This document shows, one piece after another, positions 27,183 to 36,735 of a stretch of DNA of 64,000 nucleotides (position 1 is the first letter of the stretch; every line of letters begins with the position of its first letter). Source of the stretch: Caproicibacter fermentans (GTDB lineage: Bacteria > Bacillota > Clostridia > Oscillospirales > Acutalibacteraceae). The translations under genes and the position numbers were made by a program. The notes under the pieces are model-generated. The model was not told the DNA's origin. It saw only the letters and a program-made list of their open reading frames with translations, and did no database searches. Location of the stretch: NCBI RefSeq assembly GCF_009746625.1, contig NZ_VWXL01000108.1, forward strand, positions 39,099 to 103,098, written 5' to 3'.

Positions 27183-28736
27183 TTGAACCGCAAAAAAAGC
27201 CCCAAACTTGCCGCTGTCCTCGACATAGACTCCAATGCGCTGAAAATGCGAATTTCTCAGCTGAAAAAAGGAAAAATCGACGATCTCGAGACTCTCGAAT
27301 ATCCGCTGCACCTTGGCCATGAAGTTTTTACAGACGGAAGGATCAGCTTTGAAAGCCTGCGCGAACTGTCCTCCCTGCTGCACGGTTATGAAGACGTTCT
27401 GAACGGGTATGGTGTAACGGACTACAGGGCGGTTGCAACGACGGCTCTGAGAGAAGCGGAAAACCGATCGTTCATTATCGACCAGCTTAAAATTCAAAAC
27501 GGCTTGCAGATTGAAGTTCTTGAGGATGATCAGGAAAAGACCCTGATTTATTGGGAAATTTTAAATTATTTGAATAAAATTGAAAACAAACGGGGTGAAA
27601 GCGCTCTGATTTGTTATATCGGGGCCGGCACCATCGGCTTTTCGGTCTATGACGGTAAGCAAATGATTTTTTCTCAGAACATCCCGATGGGGTCTTTAAA
27701 GCTGCACGATATGCTGGGGAATATTCAAAATATGACGGAGGATTTTTATACCGTCGTCGAAGAATATTTGGATTCCATCCTAGGGCATATCAACATCCCA
27801 CTGGAAAACGGCAAGGCTAATAATCTGATTTTGACCGGCAGCGGGATCCGACTGATTGCGAAAATCTGCGGAATTGAGCAGGCGGACGGGAGATATGAAC
27901 TGGATTCCCTGAGAATCAAGGATTTATTCCAACAAATACGAAAGATGCCGCAGGAACGGATCGGCCGCAAATATAATCTTTCCGAAGAAACGGCGGAACT
28001 GCTGTATTCTTCTCTTTCAATCGCAATGAAACTTCTTCATTACACGAATTCCGCAACAATTCTGTCGCCGGAAGTGGAGCTTTGGGACGCTTTAATCCGG
28101 CAAATGCTGATTGCGAAAAGCTCGGGGCAATATCAGGACCATGTGCGCGTCAGCGCAATCTCCTGCGCAAAGAAAATTTCCGACTCCTATCATTGCAGCA
28201 GAGCGCATACGGAATGTGTCAGAGGGTTTTCCTGTAAAATTTTTGATAAAATGAAGGGCCTGCACGGTTTGGGCAGAAGAGAGCGCCTGCTTTTGGAACT
28301 GGCTTCCATCCTGCATGACTGCGGGCATTATGTTACGGTAAAGCAGCACCTTCAGAGCTCATTCGATATTATCAAGGACACGGATATTTACGGGCTCACA
28401 GACGAGGAAATGCTGCTGACGGCTTTTGTTGCGCGCTATAATGAATACGACGTTCCCAGCCACCGGAACCACACCTTTGCGTTGCTGAGTGAAAATAACA
28501 GACTGATCGTTTCAAAGCTGGTGGCAATCTTCCGGTTATCCAACGCACTTGACAAATCGCAAAAACAAAAGCTCTCCGATATCAAGGTCCGGCTGGAAAA
28601 GGACCGGTTGACGATTTCGGCCCAGAGCGACGCGAATCTTTTTTTGGAGCAATGGGCGTTTGATCAGTGTGCGCCGTATTTTAAAGAGGTTTTCGGTTAC
28701 AATCCCGAACTTACCATAAAATCTAACCTGCTGTGA
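27183..28736 (+). CDS. ppx: Ppx/GppA-type exopolyphosphatase with HD domain
   Basis: Exopolyphosphatase-type protein of 517 residues: an actin-like Ppx/GppA region (residues 1-300) and an HD domain in the C-terminal third (LASILHDCGHYV near 378, HRNHTFALL near 427). Family enzymes remove phosphate from polyphosphate or pppGpp. The phosphate-binding loops are divergent, DIDSNALKM and CYIGAGTIGFSV in place of DIGSNS and GGGSTE, so activity is less certain. Start TTG 27185-27183 follows GGAAGGTGAT. Directly upstream of ppk, 16 nt apart, which supports a polyphosphate role. Confidence 0.85.
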   Translation: MNRKKSPKLAAVLDIDSNALKMRISQLKKGKIDDLETLEYPLHLGHEVFTDGRISFESLRELSSLLHGYEDVLNGYGVTDYRAVATTALREAENRSFIIDQLKIQNGLQIEVLEDDQEKTLIYWEILNYLNKIENKRGESALICYIGAGTIGFSVYDGKQMIFSQNIPMGSLKLHDMLGNIQNMTEDFYTVVEEYLDSILGHINIPLENGKANNLILTGSGIRLIAKICGIEQADGRYELDSLRIKDLFQQIRKMPQERIGRKYNLSEETAELLYSSLSIAMKLLHYTNSATILSPEVELWDALIRQMLIAKSSGQYQDHVRVSAISCAKKISDSYHCSRAHTECVRGFSCKIFDKMKGLHGLGRRERLLLELASILHDCGHYVTVKQHLQSSFDIIKDTDIYGLTDEEMLLTAFVARYNEYDVPSHRNHTFALLSENNRLIVSKLVAIFRLSNALDKSQKQKLSDIKVRLEKDRLTISAQSDANLFLEQWAFDQCAPYFKEVFGYNPELTIKSNLL

Positions 28737-28752
28737 AAAGGTTGTGTGACCA

Positions 28753-30879
28753 TTGAGTGAGAAAGAAGAAAAACATGTGATCCCGTACATCAATCGGGAA
28801 TTAAGCTGGGTCGATTTTAATTATCGCGTGCTGGAAGAATCCTTCCGAAAAGAAAATCCGATTATGGAACGAATGCGTTTTCTCGGCATTACGGCCTCGA
28901 ACCTGGATGAATTTTTCATGGTGCGCGTCGCAGGTGTGGAAGATCAGGTAGATTCCCATTATTTCATGCGCGATCTTTCCGGATATACGCCCGCCGAACT
29001 GCTTTTGACTCTATCTCAAAAAATTCACAGCTTTATTGAAAAGCAGTATTCCTGTTTTACCCGCTCCGTTTTACCTGCTCTGAAAAAAAGCGGAATACGT
29101 TTTCTGAAAGCTGACGAGTTGAATGAAAGTCAGAAAAAATACATCTCCGAATATTTTGATAAGATTCTGTTCCCCGTTCTTACGCCTTTGGCCGTAGACA
29201 GAAGCCGGCCGTTTCCGCTGCTCGCAAATCGCAGCCTGAATATTGCCGTCCGCCTGAAAGGCGAAGACGAATCTTATTTTGCGGTGGTTCAGGTCCCCGG
29301 CATTTTAACGCGTTTTCTAAATATTCCGTCGGAGGGCGGAAACGACTACATTCTTCTTGAAAATGTCATTATTTATAAGTTGGGGGAACTGTTTGAACTG
29401 AATGAAATCCGTTCGGCCTGTACCTTCCGCATTACAAGAAGCTCTGATCTTGATATTGATGAAGACTCGGACGACCTACTGATTGAAGTACAGAAATTCC
29501 TGAAAAAGCGTAAACGCGGCAAACCCGTTCGCCTTGAACTTTCCCGGGGACATGACTATGAAACGGAATTGTTCCTGAAAGAAATGCTGGAGATTGAAGA
29601 TCATCAAATTTATGAGATACCGGGCCCGCTGGATTTGACTTTCTGCTCCTCCTTTGCCTCTATGCCAAAATACGAGCAATTCTGCTACCGTCCGCTGCAG
29701 CCGGTTTATCCGGCGAGTGATTTTGCCGACTGTGACGATATTTTCAAAGCGATCCGAGAGCGGGACCGCATGGTTCATCATCCGTATGAAAGCTTTGAAA
29801 CGGTCATCGATTTCGTTCGAACAGCCGCGGAGGATGAAAATGTCCTCGCGATTAAGCAGACGCTATACCGGGTCAGCGGACATTCCCCCATTGTTGCGGC
29901 GCTGATCCGCGCGGCTGAGAACGGAAAACAGGTAACCGTTTTGGTTGAACTAAAAGCCCGTTTTGATGAAGAAAACAACATTATGTGGGCGAAAAAACTG
30001 GAAGAAGCCGGATGCCATGTAATTTACGGGCTTGTCGGGTTAAAAACGCACTGCAAAATTTTGCTTGTCGTTCGCCGCGACGAAGACGGAATCCGAAGGT
30101 ATGTACACATGGCTACGGGAAACTATAACGATTCAACGGCGAAAGTCTATACGGATATCGGCATTTTCACCTGTCGGGAACCATACGGGGTTGACGCTTC
30201 TTCCCTTTTTAATGTCTTGACCGGCTATTCCCGCCCCCCTGAATATAATCGCTTTATCGTTGCCCCGTCAGCCCTTCGCCCTTTTTTTCTCCGCATGATT
30301 CGAAACGAGACAGAGAACGCAAAAAAATCTCTGCCCTGCGGAATTACCGCCAAGGTCAACTCTCTAGTGGACCCTGAGATCATTGATCTTCTGTATCAGG
30401 CGTCGAAAGCGGGAGTTCCGATTCACCTGATTGTACGCGGCATTTGCTGCCTGATTCCCGGAAAAACAGGATTCAGTGAAAACATTACGGTAAGAAGCAT
30501 TGTAGGAAGATTGCTGGAACACAGCCGCATTTTTGTATTTGGAAACGCCGGAAATACAAAAGTGTTTCTCGGAAGCGCCGACTGGATGCAGCGAAATTTG
30601 GACCGCCGTGTGGAACTTGTCTTCCCCGTGGAAGACGAACATCTTCGCGGCAGAATCATGAAGATAGTCGACTTGCTGTTAAACGACAACGAGAACGCGC
30701 GCACCATGGAAGCCGACGGCACTTACTCCAGAGTAGACAGAAGAGGAAAAACACCTCTCAGCTGCCAGGATGAGTTCGCAAAAATCGCTCAGCAATATGC
30801 ACACTTCCAGTTAGACAGAGAAGTTTCAGCACCTGAAACTGCTTACTCAATAAAACGGAAAGGAATCACGGAACCATGA
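28753..30879 (+). CDS. ppk: Polyphosphate kinase 1
   Basis: PPK1, makes polyphosphate from ATP reversibly. 708 residues, standard length. N-terminal domain begins YINRELSWVDFNYRVLEES; catalytic phospholipase-D-like halves contain the two key histidines in GLKTHCKILL (near 430) and LLEHSRIFVFGNAG (near 589), plus ATGNYNDSTAKVYTD and SADWMQRNLDRRVE. The start is TTG 28753 with AAAGG upstream; GTG 28777 is an alternative. The stop shares ATGA with pfk, so both are translated as a unit. Confidence 0.95.
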   Translation: MSEKEEKHVIPYINRELSWVDFNYRVLEESFRKENPIMERMRFLGITASNLDEFFMVRVAGVEDQVDSHYFMRDLSGYTPAELLLTLSQKIHSFIEKQYSCFTRSVLPALKKSGIRFLKADELNESQKKYISEYFDKILFPVLTPLAVDRSRPFPLLANRSLNIAVRLKGEDESYFAVVQVPGILTRFLNIPSEGGNDYILLENVIIYKLGELFELNEIRSACTFRITRSSDLDIDEDSDDLLIEVQKFLKKRKRGKPVRLELSRGHDYETELFLKEMLEIEDHQIYEIPGPLDLTFCSSFASMPKYEQFCYRPLQPVYPASDFADCDDIFKAIRERDRMVHHPYESFETVIDFVRTAAEDENVLAIKQTLYRVSGHSPIVAALIRAAENGKQVTVLVELKARFDEENNIMWAKKLEEAGCHVIYGLVGLKTHCKILLVVRRDEDGIRRYVHMATGNYNDSTAKVYTDIGIFTCREPYGVDASSLFNVLTGYSRPPEYNRFIVAPSALRPFFLRMIRNETENAKKSLPCGITAKVNSLVDPEIIDLLYQASKAGVPIHLIVRGICCLIPGKTGFSENITVRSIVGRLLEHSRIFVFGNAGNTKVFLGSADWMQRNLDRRVELVFPVEDEHLRGRIMKIVDLLLNDNENARTMEADGTYSRVDRRGKTPLSCQDEFAKIAQQYAHFQLDREVSAPETAYSIKRKGITEP

Positions 30880-31943
30880 AAAAGATAGGACTGCTGACAA
30901 GTGGAGGCGACTGCCAGGGACTGAATGCAGCCCTTCGCGGAATTGCGAAATCTCTTTACAACCGAATGGGCCGAAACATAGAATTATATGGCATTCAGGA
31001 TGGTTACCGGGGCCTGATGGAGGGAATCTGCCGCCGCATGGACGCGGATGATTTTTCCGGAATTCTGACTTTGGGAGGAACCGTTCTCGGAACATCCAGG
31101 CAGCCGTTCAAACAAATGCGGACGGAAAACGATGATAAGGTCAAAAAAATGAAATCAAATTACAAAAAATGGGGATTAGACTGTCTTATCATTCTGGGCG
31201 GCAACGGTACGCATAAGACAGCCAACCTCCTTTGGGAAGAGGGGTTGAACATTATCACTCTTCCCAAGACGATCGATAACGATCTGTGGGGAACGGACAT
31301 GAGCTTTGGATTCCAGAGCGCTGTCGAAAACGCGGCTCACGTCATCGACTGCATTCACACCACCGCGACCTCGCACAGCAGGGTCTTTATCGTGGAAATC
31401 ATGGGCCATAAAGTAGGCTGGCTGACTCTGTATGCAGGCATCGCGGGCGGAGCCGATGTCATTCTGATGCCGGAAATGCCTTACAATATTGAAAGTGTTG
31501 CGGAATCTCTACGCAAAAGGAATCAGCAGGGAAAACGCTTTTCCATACTTGCTGTTGCCGAAGGTGCAATCTCCATAGATGAGTCCGGACTCAGCAAAAA
31601 ACAGTTCAAGGCGGAGCGGGTAAAAATGCCTTATCCATCCATTTCTTACCGCCTTGCAGATGAAATTGAAAAAATGACGGAACAGGAAACAAGAGTAACC
31701 GTTCCTGGCCATTTTCAGCGCGGTGGAAGCCCATGCCCGTATGACCGTGTCCTTGCCACACGGTTCGGTGCTGCAGCAGCAAAACTGGTCGTTGAAGAAA
31801 ATTATGGAAACATGGTGTCGCTTCAAAACGACCGTATTGTTGCCGTACCACTGCAGGAGGTCGCCGGAAAATTAAAGACTGTACCGCTCGACAGTGAAAT
31901 AATCCTGACTGCTCAGGATACCGGTATCAGCTTTGGAAATTGA
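30876..31943 (+). CDS. pfkA: 6-phosphofructokinase, group III type
   Basis: Phosphofructokinase of 355 residues. N-terminal LLTSGGDCQGLNAALRG, phosphate-donor loop ILGGNGTHKTA near residue 105, PKTIDNDLWGTD near 130, and GHFQRGGSPCPYDR. Gly in GGNGT (E. coli position 104) with Lys in PKTIDND (position 124) is the combination of ATP-using group III enzymes; a pyrophosphate enzyme would show GGDD. The usual Asp of GGDG is Asn here, which is odd because that Asp helps bind Mg-ATP. Third gene of the polyphosphate operon. Donor is therefore inferred, not certain. Confidence 0.9.
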   Translation: MKKIGLLTSGGDCQGLNAALRGIAKSLYNRMGRNIELYGIQDGYRGLMEGICRRMDADDFSGILTLGGTVLGTSRQPFKQMRTENDDKVKKMKSNYKKWGLDCLIILGGNGTHKTANLLWEEGLNIITLPKTIDNDLWGTDMSFGFQSAVENAAHVIDCIHTTATSHSRVFIVEIMGHKVGWLTLYAGIAGGADVILMPEMPYNIESVAESLRKRNQQGKRFSILAVAEGAISIDESGLSKKQFKAERVKMPYPSISYRLADEIEKMTEQETRVTVPGHFQRGGSPCPYDRVLATRFGAAAAKLVVEENYGNMVSLQNDRIVAVPLQEVAGKLKTVPLDSEIILTAQDTGISFGN

Positions 31944-32027
31944 CTAATAAGCAAAAGAATGAATGCTACCCGGGCGCCTCTTTAAAGCTGCCTTTCAGAC
32001 AAATCTTCTGAGTCGTCGAGGGTTATT

Positions 32028-32070
32028 AAAAAAACATGGCCCGGCGAGGAATTTACCTCACCGGGCCATG
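32028..32070 (-). terminator. tuf terminator
   Basis: Stem CATGGCCCGG/CCGGGCCATG with an inner GAGG/CCTC (32035-32070), then TTTTTTT on the minus strand. It closes the long rpoB-to-tuf run and faces the end of pfk. Confidence 0.92.
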
Positions 32071-32096
32071 CTGATAAACAGTCTAACAACCGCTAA

Positions 32097-33299
32097 TTAC
32101 TCAATAATTTTGGAAACGACGCCGGAACCGACCGTGTGGCCGCCCTCACGGATCGCGAAACGAAGTCCCTCTTCCATAGCAATCGGCGTAATTAATTCAA
32201 CCGTCATCTGAACGTTATCGCCAGGCATGCACATCTCGGTTCCTTCCGGAAGATCGATGGTACCTGTAACGTCTGTTGTACGGAAATAGAACTGCGGACG
32301 ATAATTGTTGAAGAACGGAGTATGACGGCCGCCTTCATCCTTCGTCAGAACATAAACCTGACCGACAAACTTGGTATGCGGATGCACACTGCCCGGCTTT
32401 GCAATAACCTGACCGCGCTCAATTTCTTCTCTCTGAATACCGCGGAGAAGCATACCGATGTTATCGCCGGCTTCTGCGAAGTCGAGGGACTTACGGAACA
32501 TTTCGAGGCCCGTGATAACAGACTTCTTCTTCTCCGGAGAAAGACCGACAATTTCAACTTCATCGCCGATTTTGGCCATACCGCGCTCAACTCTGCCCGT
32601 AGCGACTGTGCCGCGGCCGCTGATAGTCATAACATCCTCGACAGGCATCAGGAACGGAAGATCAGACTTGCGTTCCGGAGTCGGGATGAAGCTGTCAACA
32701 GCATCCATCAGTTCCCAGATGGATTTGTATTCCGGCGCATCGGGATCCTTGGAGGTGCATTCCAGCGCTTTCAGAGCGGAACCGCGAATAATCGGGGTAT
32801 CGTCACCGGGGAATTCATATTCGTTCAGCAGATCACGAATTTCCATTTCAACAAGGTCAAGAAGCTCTTCATCGTCAACCTGGTCAACCTTGTTCATATA
32901 AACAACAATATAAGGCACGCCTACCTGACGGGCAAGCAGAATGTGCTCACGGGTCTGGGGCATCGGACCGTCCGCAGCAGAGACGACAAGGATCGCGCCG
33001 TCCATCTGTGCAGCACCGGTAATCATATTTTTAACATAGTCGGCATGGCCCGGGCAGTCAACGTGAGCATAGTGGCGGGCTTCCGTTTGATACTCAACGT
33101 GAGCCGTATTAATTGTAATACCACGTGATCTTTCTTCCGGTGCCTTGTCGATGTTTGCGTAATCGACAAAATCAGCTTCACCTTTGAAGTTAAGAACCTT
33201 CGTGATAGCCGCAGTCAAAGTGGTCTTACCATGGTCAACGTGACCGATGGTGCCAATGTTTACATGAGGTTTCGACCTGTCAAATTTTGCTTTTGCCAT
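32097..33299 (-). CDS. tuf: Elongation factor Tu
   Basis: EF-Tu, GTPase that brings aminoacyl-tRNA to the ribosome. 400 residues, with GHVDHGKTT at 19-27, [12 protein letters not shown] and MNKVDQVDD GTPase motifs and a C-terminus ending [23 protein letters not shown] precedes ATG 33299. It has its own promoter region in the 103-nt gap after fusA. Confidence 0.98.
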   Translation of the reverse strand: MAKAKFDRSKPHVNIGTIGHVDHGKTTLTAAITKVLNFKGEADFVDYANIDKAPEERSRGITINTAHVEYQTEARHYAHVDCPGHADYVKNMITGAAQMDGAILVVSAADGPMPQTREHILLARQVGVPYIVVYMNKVDQVDDEELLDLVEMEIRDLLNEYEFPGDDTPIIRGSALKALECTSKDPDAPEYKSIWELMDAVDSFIPTPERKSDLPFLMPVEDVMTISGRGTVATGRVERGMAKIGDEVEIVGLSPEKKKSVITGLEMFRKSLDFAEAGDNIGMLLRGIQREEIERGQVIAKPGSVHPHTKFVGQVYVLTKDEGGRHTPFFNNYRPQFYFRTTDVTGTIDLPEGTEMCMPGDNVQMTVELITPIAMEEGLRFAIREGGHTVGSGVVSKIIE

Positions 33300-33339
33300 T
33301 GGAGATCCTCCTTTTTATTTATCCGAACTGGAATGATAG

Positions 33340-33387
33340 ATTTTACATTATGCTTAACATTCTAACAATAAAAAGGTTAAAAAGCAA
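33340..33387 (-). promoter_or_regulatory. Two overlapping sigma-A promoter candidates for tuf
   Basis: Minus strand TTGCTT (33387-33382), 17 nt, TAGAAT (33364-33359); and TTGTTA (33368-33363), 17 nt, TAAAAT (33345-33340). Either would give tuf extra transcripts beyond the upstream operon. Confidence 0.7.
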
Positions 33388-33402
33388 GCATATTTTACGA
33401 GG

Positions 33403-35484
33403 TTATTCCGATTTTTTACTGCGGGACGTAATAATCTTTTCCGAAATATTCTTCGGTACTTCCGTATAGCTGCCGGGCTCCATAACATACTGGCCCCGGC
33501 CCTGCGTTTTAGACCGCAGATCGGTGGAATAGCCGAACATTTCCGAAAGCGGAACCATAGCGCGAATCTGCTGCGCGCCCGGGATTGCGTCCATTCCTTC
33601 GATCATTCCGCGACGGGAGTTCAGGTCGCCCATCACGTCGCCCATGTAATCTTCCGGAACGGTAACACTAACCTTCATAATCGGTTCCAAAATAACCGGA
33701 TCGGCTTTCGTCATAGCTTCCTTAAACGCCATTGAACCGGCAATCTTAAACGCGAGCTCCGAAGAGTCGACTTCGTGGAACGATCCATCGTAAAGCGTGA
33801 CCTTGGCATCCACAACCGGATAGCCCGCCATAACGCCGGACAGCATCGCGCCCTGAATTCCCTGGTCTACGGCAGGAATAAATTCCTTCGGAATCGCACC
33901 GCCCGTAACGGCGTTGACAAATTCATAACCCTTGCCCGGATTCGGTTCCAGTTTAATCTTAACATGACCGTACTGGCCATGGCCGCCCGACTGCCTTGCG
34001 TATTTGGTTTCGACGTCGGCAAGACGGCGCACCGTTTCTTTATAAGCAACCTGAGGCTTACCGACGTTTGCTTCCACATGGAATTCCCGCAGTAAACGGT
34101 CGACGATAATTTCCAGGTGCAGTTCGCCCATGCCGGCAATAATAGTCTGACCGGTCTCCTCATCCGTGTAGGCCTTGAATGTCGGGTCTTCTTCCGCCAG
34201 CTTGGCGAGAGCAATGCCCATTTTTTCCTGGCCGGCCTTGGTTTTAGGCTCGATTGCAACACGGATAACCGGGTCCGGGAATTCCATGGATTCGAGCACG
34301 ATTTTGCGCTTCGGATCGCACAGGGTATCGCCGGTCGTTGTGTTTTTCAGACCGACCGCCGCCGCGATGTCGCCGGAGTAAACCGTTTCAAGGTCCTGAC
34401 GGTGGTTCGCGTGCATCTGAAGAATGCGGCCCAGTCTTTCATTATTGTCCTTGACGGAGTTGTAAACCGTGGAACCGGCATCAACCTTACCGGAATATAC
34501 GCGGAAAAATGCCAGCTTTCCGACAAACGGATCCGTGGCAATCTTAAACGCAAGCGCCGCGAAAGGCTCGTCATCGCTCGCATGGCAGTCCTCTTCCTCC
34601 CCGGTGTCCGGATTGGTGCCGCGAATTGCGGGAATGTCGGTAGGAGCCGGCATATACGCGATGATCGCGTCGAGCAGCTTCTGCACGCCTTTGTTTTTAT
34701 ACGAGGTTCCGCAGGTAACAGGCACAAATTTATTTGCGATCGTCGCCTTGCGAATCACCTTTTCAATTTCCGCCTTGGTCATTTCTTCGCCGTTCAGGTA
34801 CTTCTCCATCAGATCATCGTCCTGTTCGGCAACCGCCTCTAGGAGCTCGGCATGATATTTCTCGGCAAGCTCCTTCATGTCCTCAGGAATGTCTTCGACC
34901 TTCATGTCTTTGCCCATTTCGTCATAATAGACGTCGGCCTTCATGTCGATCAGGTCGATAATTCCTTTAAAGGTATCTTCGCTGCCAATCGGCAGCTGAA
35001 TGGGAACGGCGTTGCACTTCAGGCGGTCTTTCATCATCTGGACGGTGCGGAAAAAATCCGCGCCCATAATGTCCATTTTGTTGACGTAAGCCATGCGCGG
35101 AACACTGAACTGTTCCGCCTGACGCCAAACGGTTTCAGACTGCGGCTCAACGCCGCCCTTTGCATCATAAACCGCTACGGCGCCGTCGAGCACGCGCAGA
35201 GCACGCTCAACTTCTACCGTAAAGTCAACGTGGCCCGGTGTGTCGATAATATTGATCCGGTGGCCCTTCCAAAAGCAGGTCGTGGCGGCGGAAGTGATGG
35301 TAATGCCCCGCTCCTGCTCCTGCACCATCCAGTCCATTGTTGCGGCTCCGTCGTGAACTTCACCGATTTTATGATTGATTCCAGTGTAATACAGGATGCG
35401 TTCGGTAGTGGTAGTCTTACCGGCATCGATGTGAGCCATAATGCCGATATTGCGGGTTAATTCAAGTGATACCTGCCTTGGCAT
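33403..35484 (-). CDS. fusA: Elongation factor G
   Basis: EF-G, ribosomal translocase GTPase. 693 residues with [19 protein letters not shown] at 17-35, [15 protein letters not shown] near 83, NKMD, and domain IV ([12 protein letters not shown]). All positions fit the family. It follows rpsG by 40 nt in the conserved str operon order. Confidence 0.98.
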   Translation of the reverse strand: MPRQVSLELTRNIGIMAHIDAGKTTTTERILYYTGINHKIGEVHDGAATMDWMVQEQERGITITSAATTCFWKGHRINIIDTPGHVDFTVEVERALRVLDGAVAVYDAKGGVEPQSETVWRQAEQFSVPRMAYVNKMDIMGADFFRTVQMMKDRLKCNAVPIQLPIGSEDTFKGIIDLIDMKADVYYDEMGKDMKVEDIPEDMKELAEKYHAELLEAVAEQDDDLMEKYLNGEEMTKAEIEKVIRKATIANKFVPVTCGTSYKNKGVQKLLDAIIAYMPAPTDIPAIRGTNPDTGEEEDCHASDDEPFAALAFKIATDPFVGKLAFFRVYSGKVDAGSTVYNSVKDNNERLGRILQMHANHRQDLETVYSGDIAAAVGLKNTTTGDTLCDPKRKIVLESMEFPDPVIRVAIEPKTKAGQEKMGIALAKLAEEDPTFKAYTDEETGQTIIAGMGELHLEIIVDRLLREFHVEANVGKPQVAYKETVRRLADVETKYARQSGGHGQYGHVKIKLEPNPGKGYEFVNAVTGGAIPKEFIPAVDQGIQGAMLSGVMAGYPVVDAKVTLYDGSFHEVDSSELAFKIAGSMAFKEAMTKADPVILEPIMKVSVTVPEDYMGDVMGDLNSRRGMIEGMDAIPGAQQIRAMVPLSEMFGYSTDLRSKTQGRGQYVMEPGSYTEVPKNISEKIITSRSKKSE

Positions 35485-35524
35485 AATTTCCTCCTAAATA
35501 TACTGAAAATGTGCAGGCCGGCCA

Positions 35525-35995
35525 TTACCAGCGGTAATGTGCAAATGCCCTGTTTGCCTCTGCCATCTTATGCGTTTCGTCACGCTTCTTGGCAGCGCCG
35601 CCAGCACCGTTCAAAGCATCAAGGATTTCGCCGGCAAGTCTTTCCCTCATGGTCTTTTCGCTGCGCAGTCTGGAATAATTGGTGACCCAGCGCAGGCCCA
35701 GAGTCTGCCGTCTTTCCGGACGGACCTCCATCGGGACCTGGTAGGTGGCGCCGCCGACACGGCGGGCCTTGACTTCCAGAGAAGGCATTACATTTTCCAT
35801 GGCCTGCTCAAAAACATCCAACGGTTCTTTTCCCGTTTTGTCCCTGATAATATCAAATGCACCGTAAACGATTTTCTGGGCAACGCCCTTTTTCCCGTCG
35901 TACATGATATTATTAATCAATCGTGTTACAATTTTGGAATTATAAAGTGGATCCGGCAAAACATCGCGTTTCGCGGTTGAACCTCTTCTTGGCAC
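35525..35995 (-). CDS. rpsG: 30S ribosomal protein S7
   Basis: S7, primary 16S rRNA-binding protein of the 30S head. 156 residues from GTG 35995 ([20 protein letters not shown]), the normal length; GGAGGG lies 8 nt upstream. The C-terminus ends [14 protein letters not shown] as in the family. In-frame codons upstream extend into the spacer and are rejected. The 160-base spacer to rpsL contains a GCTGCAT/ATGCAGC hairpin (36078-36122) without a U-run, which may be a leader structure. Confidence 0.97.
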   Translation of the reverse strand: MPRRGSTAKRDVLPDPLYNSKIVTRLINNIMYDGKKGVAQKIVYGAFDIIRDKTGKEPLDVFEQAMENVMPSLEVKARRVGGATYQVPMEVRPERRQTLGLRWVTNYSRLRSEKTMRERLAGEILDALNGAGGAAKKRDETHKMAEANRAFAHYRW

Positions 35996-36155
35996 TTTAC
36001 TTCCCTCCTTCACAGAAATGAATTCATCGGTACTCGAAAGCGACATAACTCCCGTGGCCAGTACAGAGGCGCTCTATATGGTCAAACGCCGCTGCATTTC
36101 AGTTTTTTCAACATGCAGCCGTCAGGTTTCTGTCATCGTTAAATTGGCGTGCTGC

Positions 36156-36584
36156 TTATTTTTTGGCAGCACCGGCCTTCGGCCGTTTCGCACCATACTT
36201 GGAACGGGCCTGCATACGCTGAGCAACGCCCTGCGCGTCCAGAGTTCCGCGAATGATATGGTAACGCACGCCAGGAAGGTCCTTGACACGTCCGCCGCGA
36301 ATCATCACGACGCTGTGTTCCTGCAGGTTGTGACCAACGCCGGGAATATAGGCGCTGACTTCGATTCCGTTGGAAAGCCTGACTCTTGCGATTTTTCTCA
36401 AAGCAGAATTCGGCTTTTTCGGGGTCGCGGTTTTTACAACCGTACAGACACCACGCTTTTGCGGAGAATCCTGATCGATGGAAATACGTTTCTTCGAGTT
36501 CCAGCCCTTTAAAAGTGCGGGGGCCTTCGCTTTCTTTGCGGATACTTCCCTGCCGGTATTGACCAATTGGTTAAAGGTTGGCAT
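36156..36584 (-). CDS. rpsL: 30S ribosomal protein S12
   Basis: S12, decoding-site ribosomal protein. 142 residues starting [13 protein letters not shown] with AGGAGG 6 nt before ATG 36584. The streptomycin-relevant loops [11 protein letters not shown] and [10 protein letters not shown] are wild type in form. Compared with the E. coli protein it has the Firmicute-style insertion [19 protein letters not shown] promoter at the end of rpoC drives it. Confidence 0.97.
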   Translation of the reverse strand: MPTFNQLVNTGREVSAKKAKAPALLKGWNSKKRISIDQDSPQKRGVCTVVKTATPKKPNSALRKIARVRLSNGIEVSAYIPGVGHNLQEHSVVMIRGGRVKDLPGVRYHIIRGTLDAQGVAQRMQARSKYGAKRPKAGAAKK

Positions 36585-36705
36585 ATGACACCTCCTAACA
36601 AAAATATTTATGTCAAGCCGCCCTTTTTGGGGCGGCGTGAACAACAAATTTTCAATCGGCTCTATTTTTAGCTGGTGCTAAAAATTGCAGCCATCACGAT
36701 TTTAC

Positions 36706-36735
36706 ATTATAAGCCTAAACCGCATCATTTGTCAA
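36706..36735 (-). promoter_or_regulatory. Sigma-A promoter of rpsL-rpsG-fusA
   Basis: Minus strand TTGACA (36735-36730), 18-nt spacer, TATAAT (36711-36706). The -35 box lies in the last codons of rpoC. It gives the ribosomal protein genes a second start besides read-through from rpoB. Confidence 0.8.

Noticed and set aside
36078..36122. Hairpin GCTGCAT/ATGCAGC between rpsL and rpsG as terminator
   Set aside because: No U-run follows; at most a leader structure within the operon.
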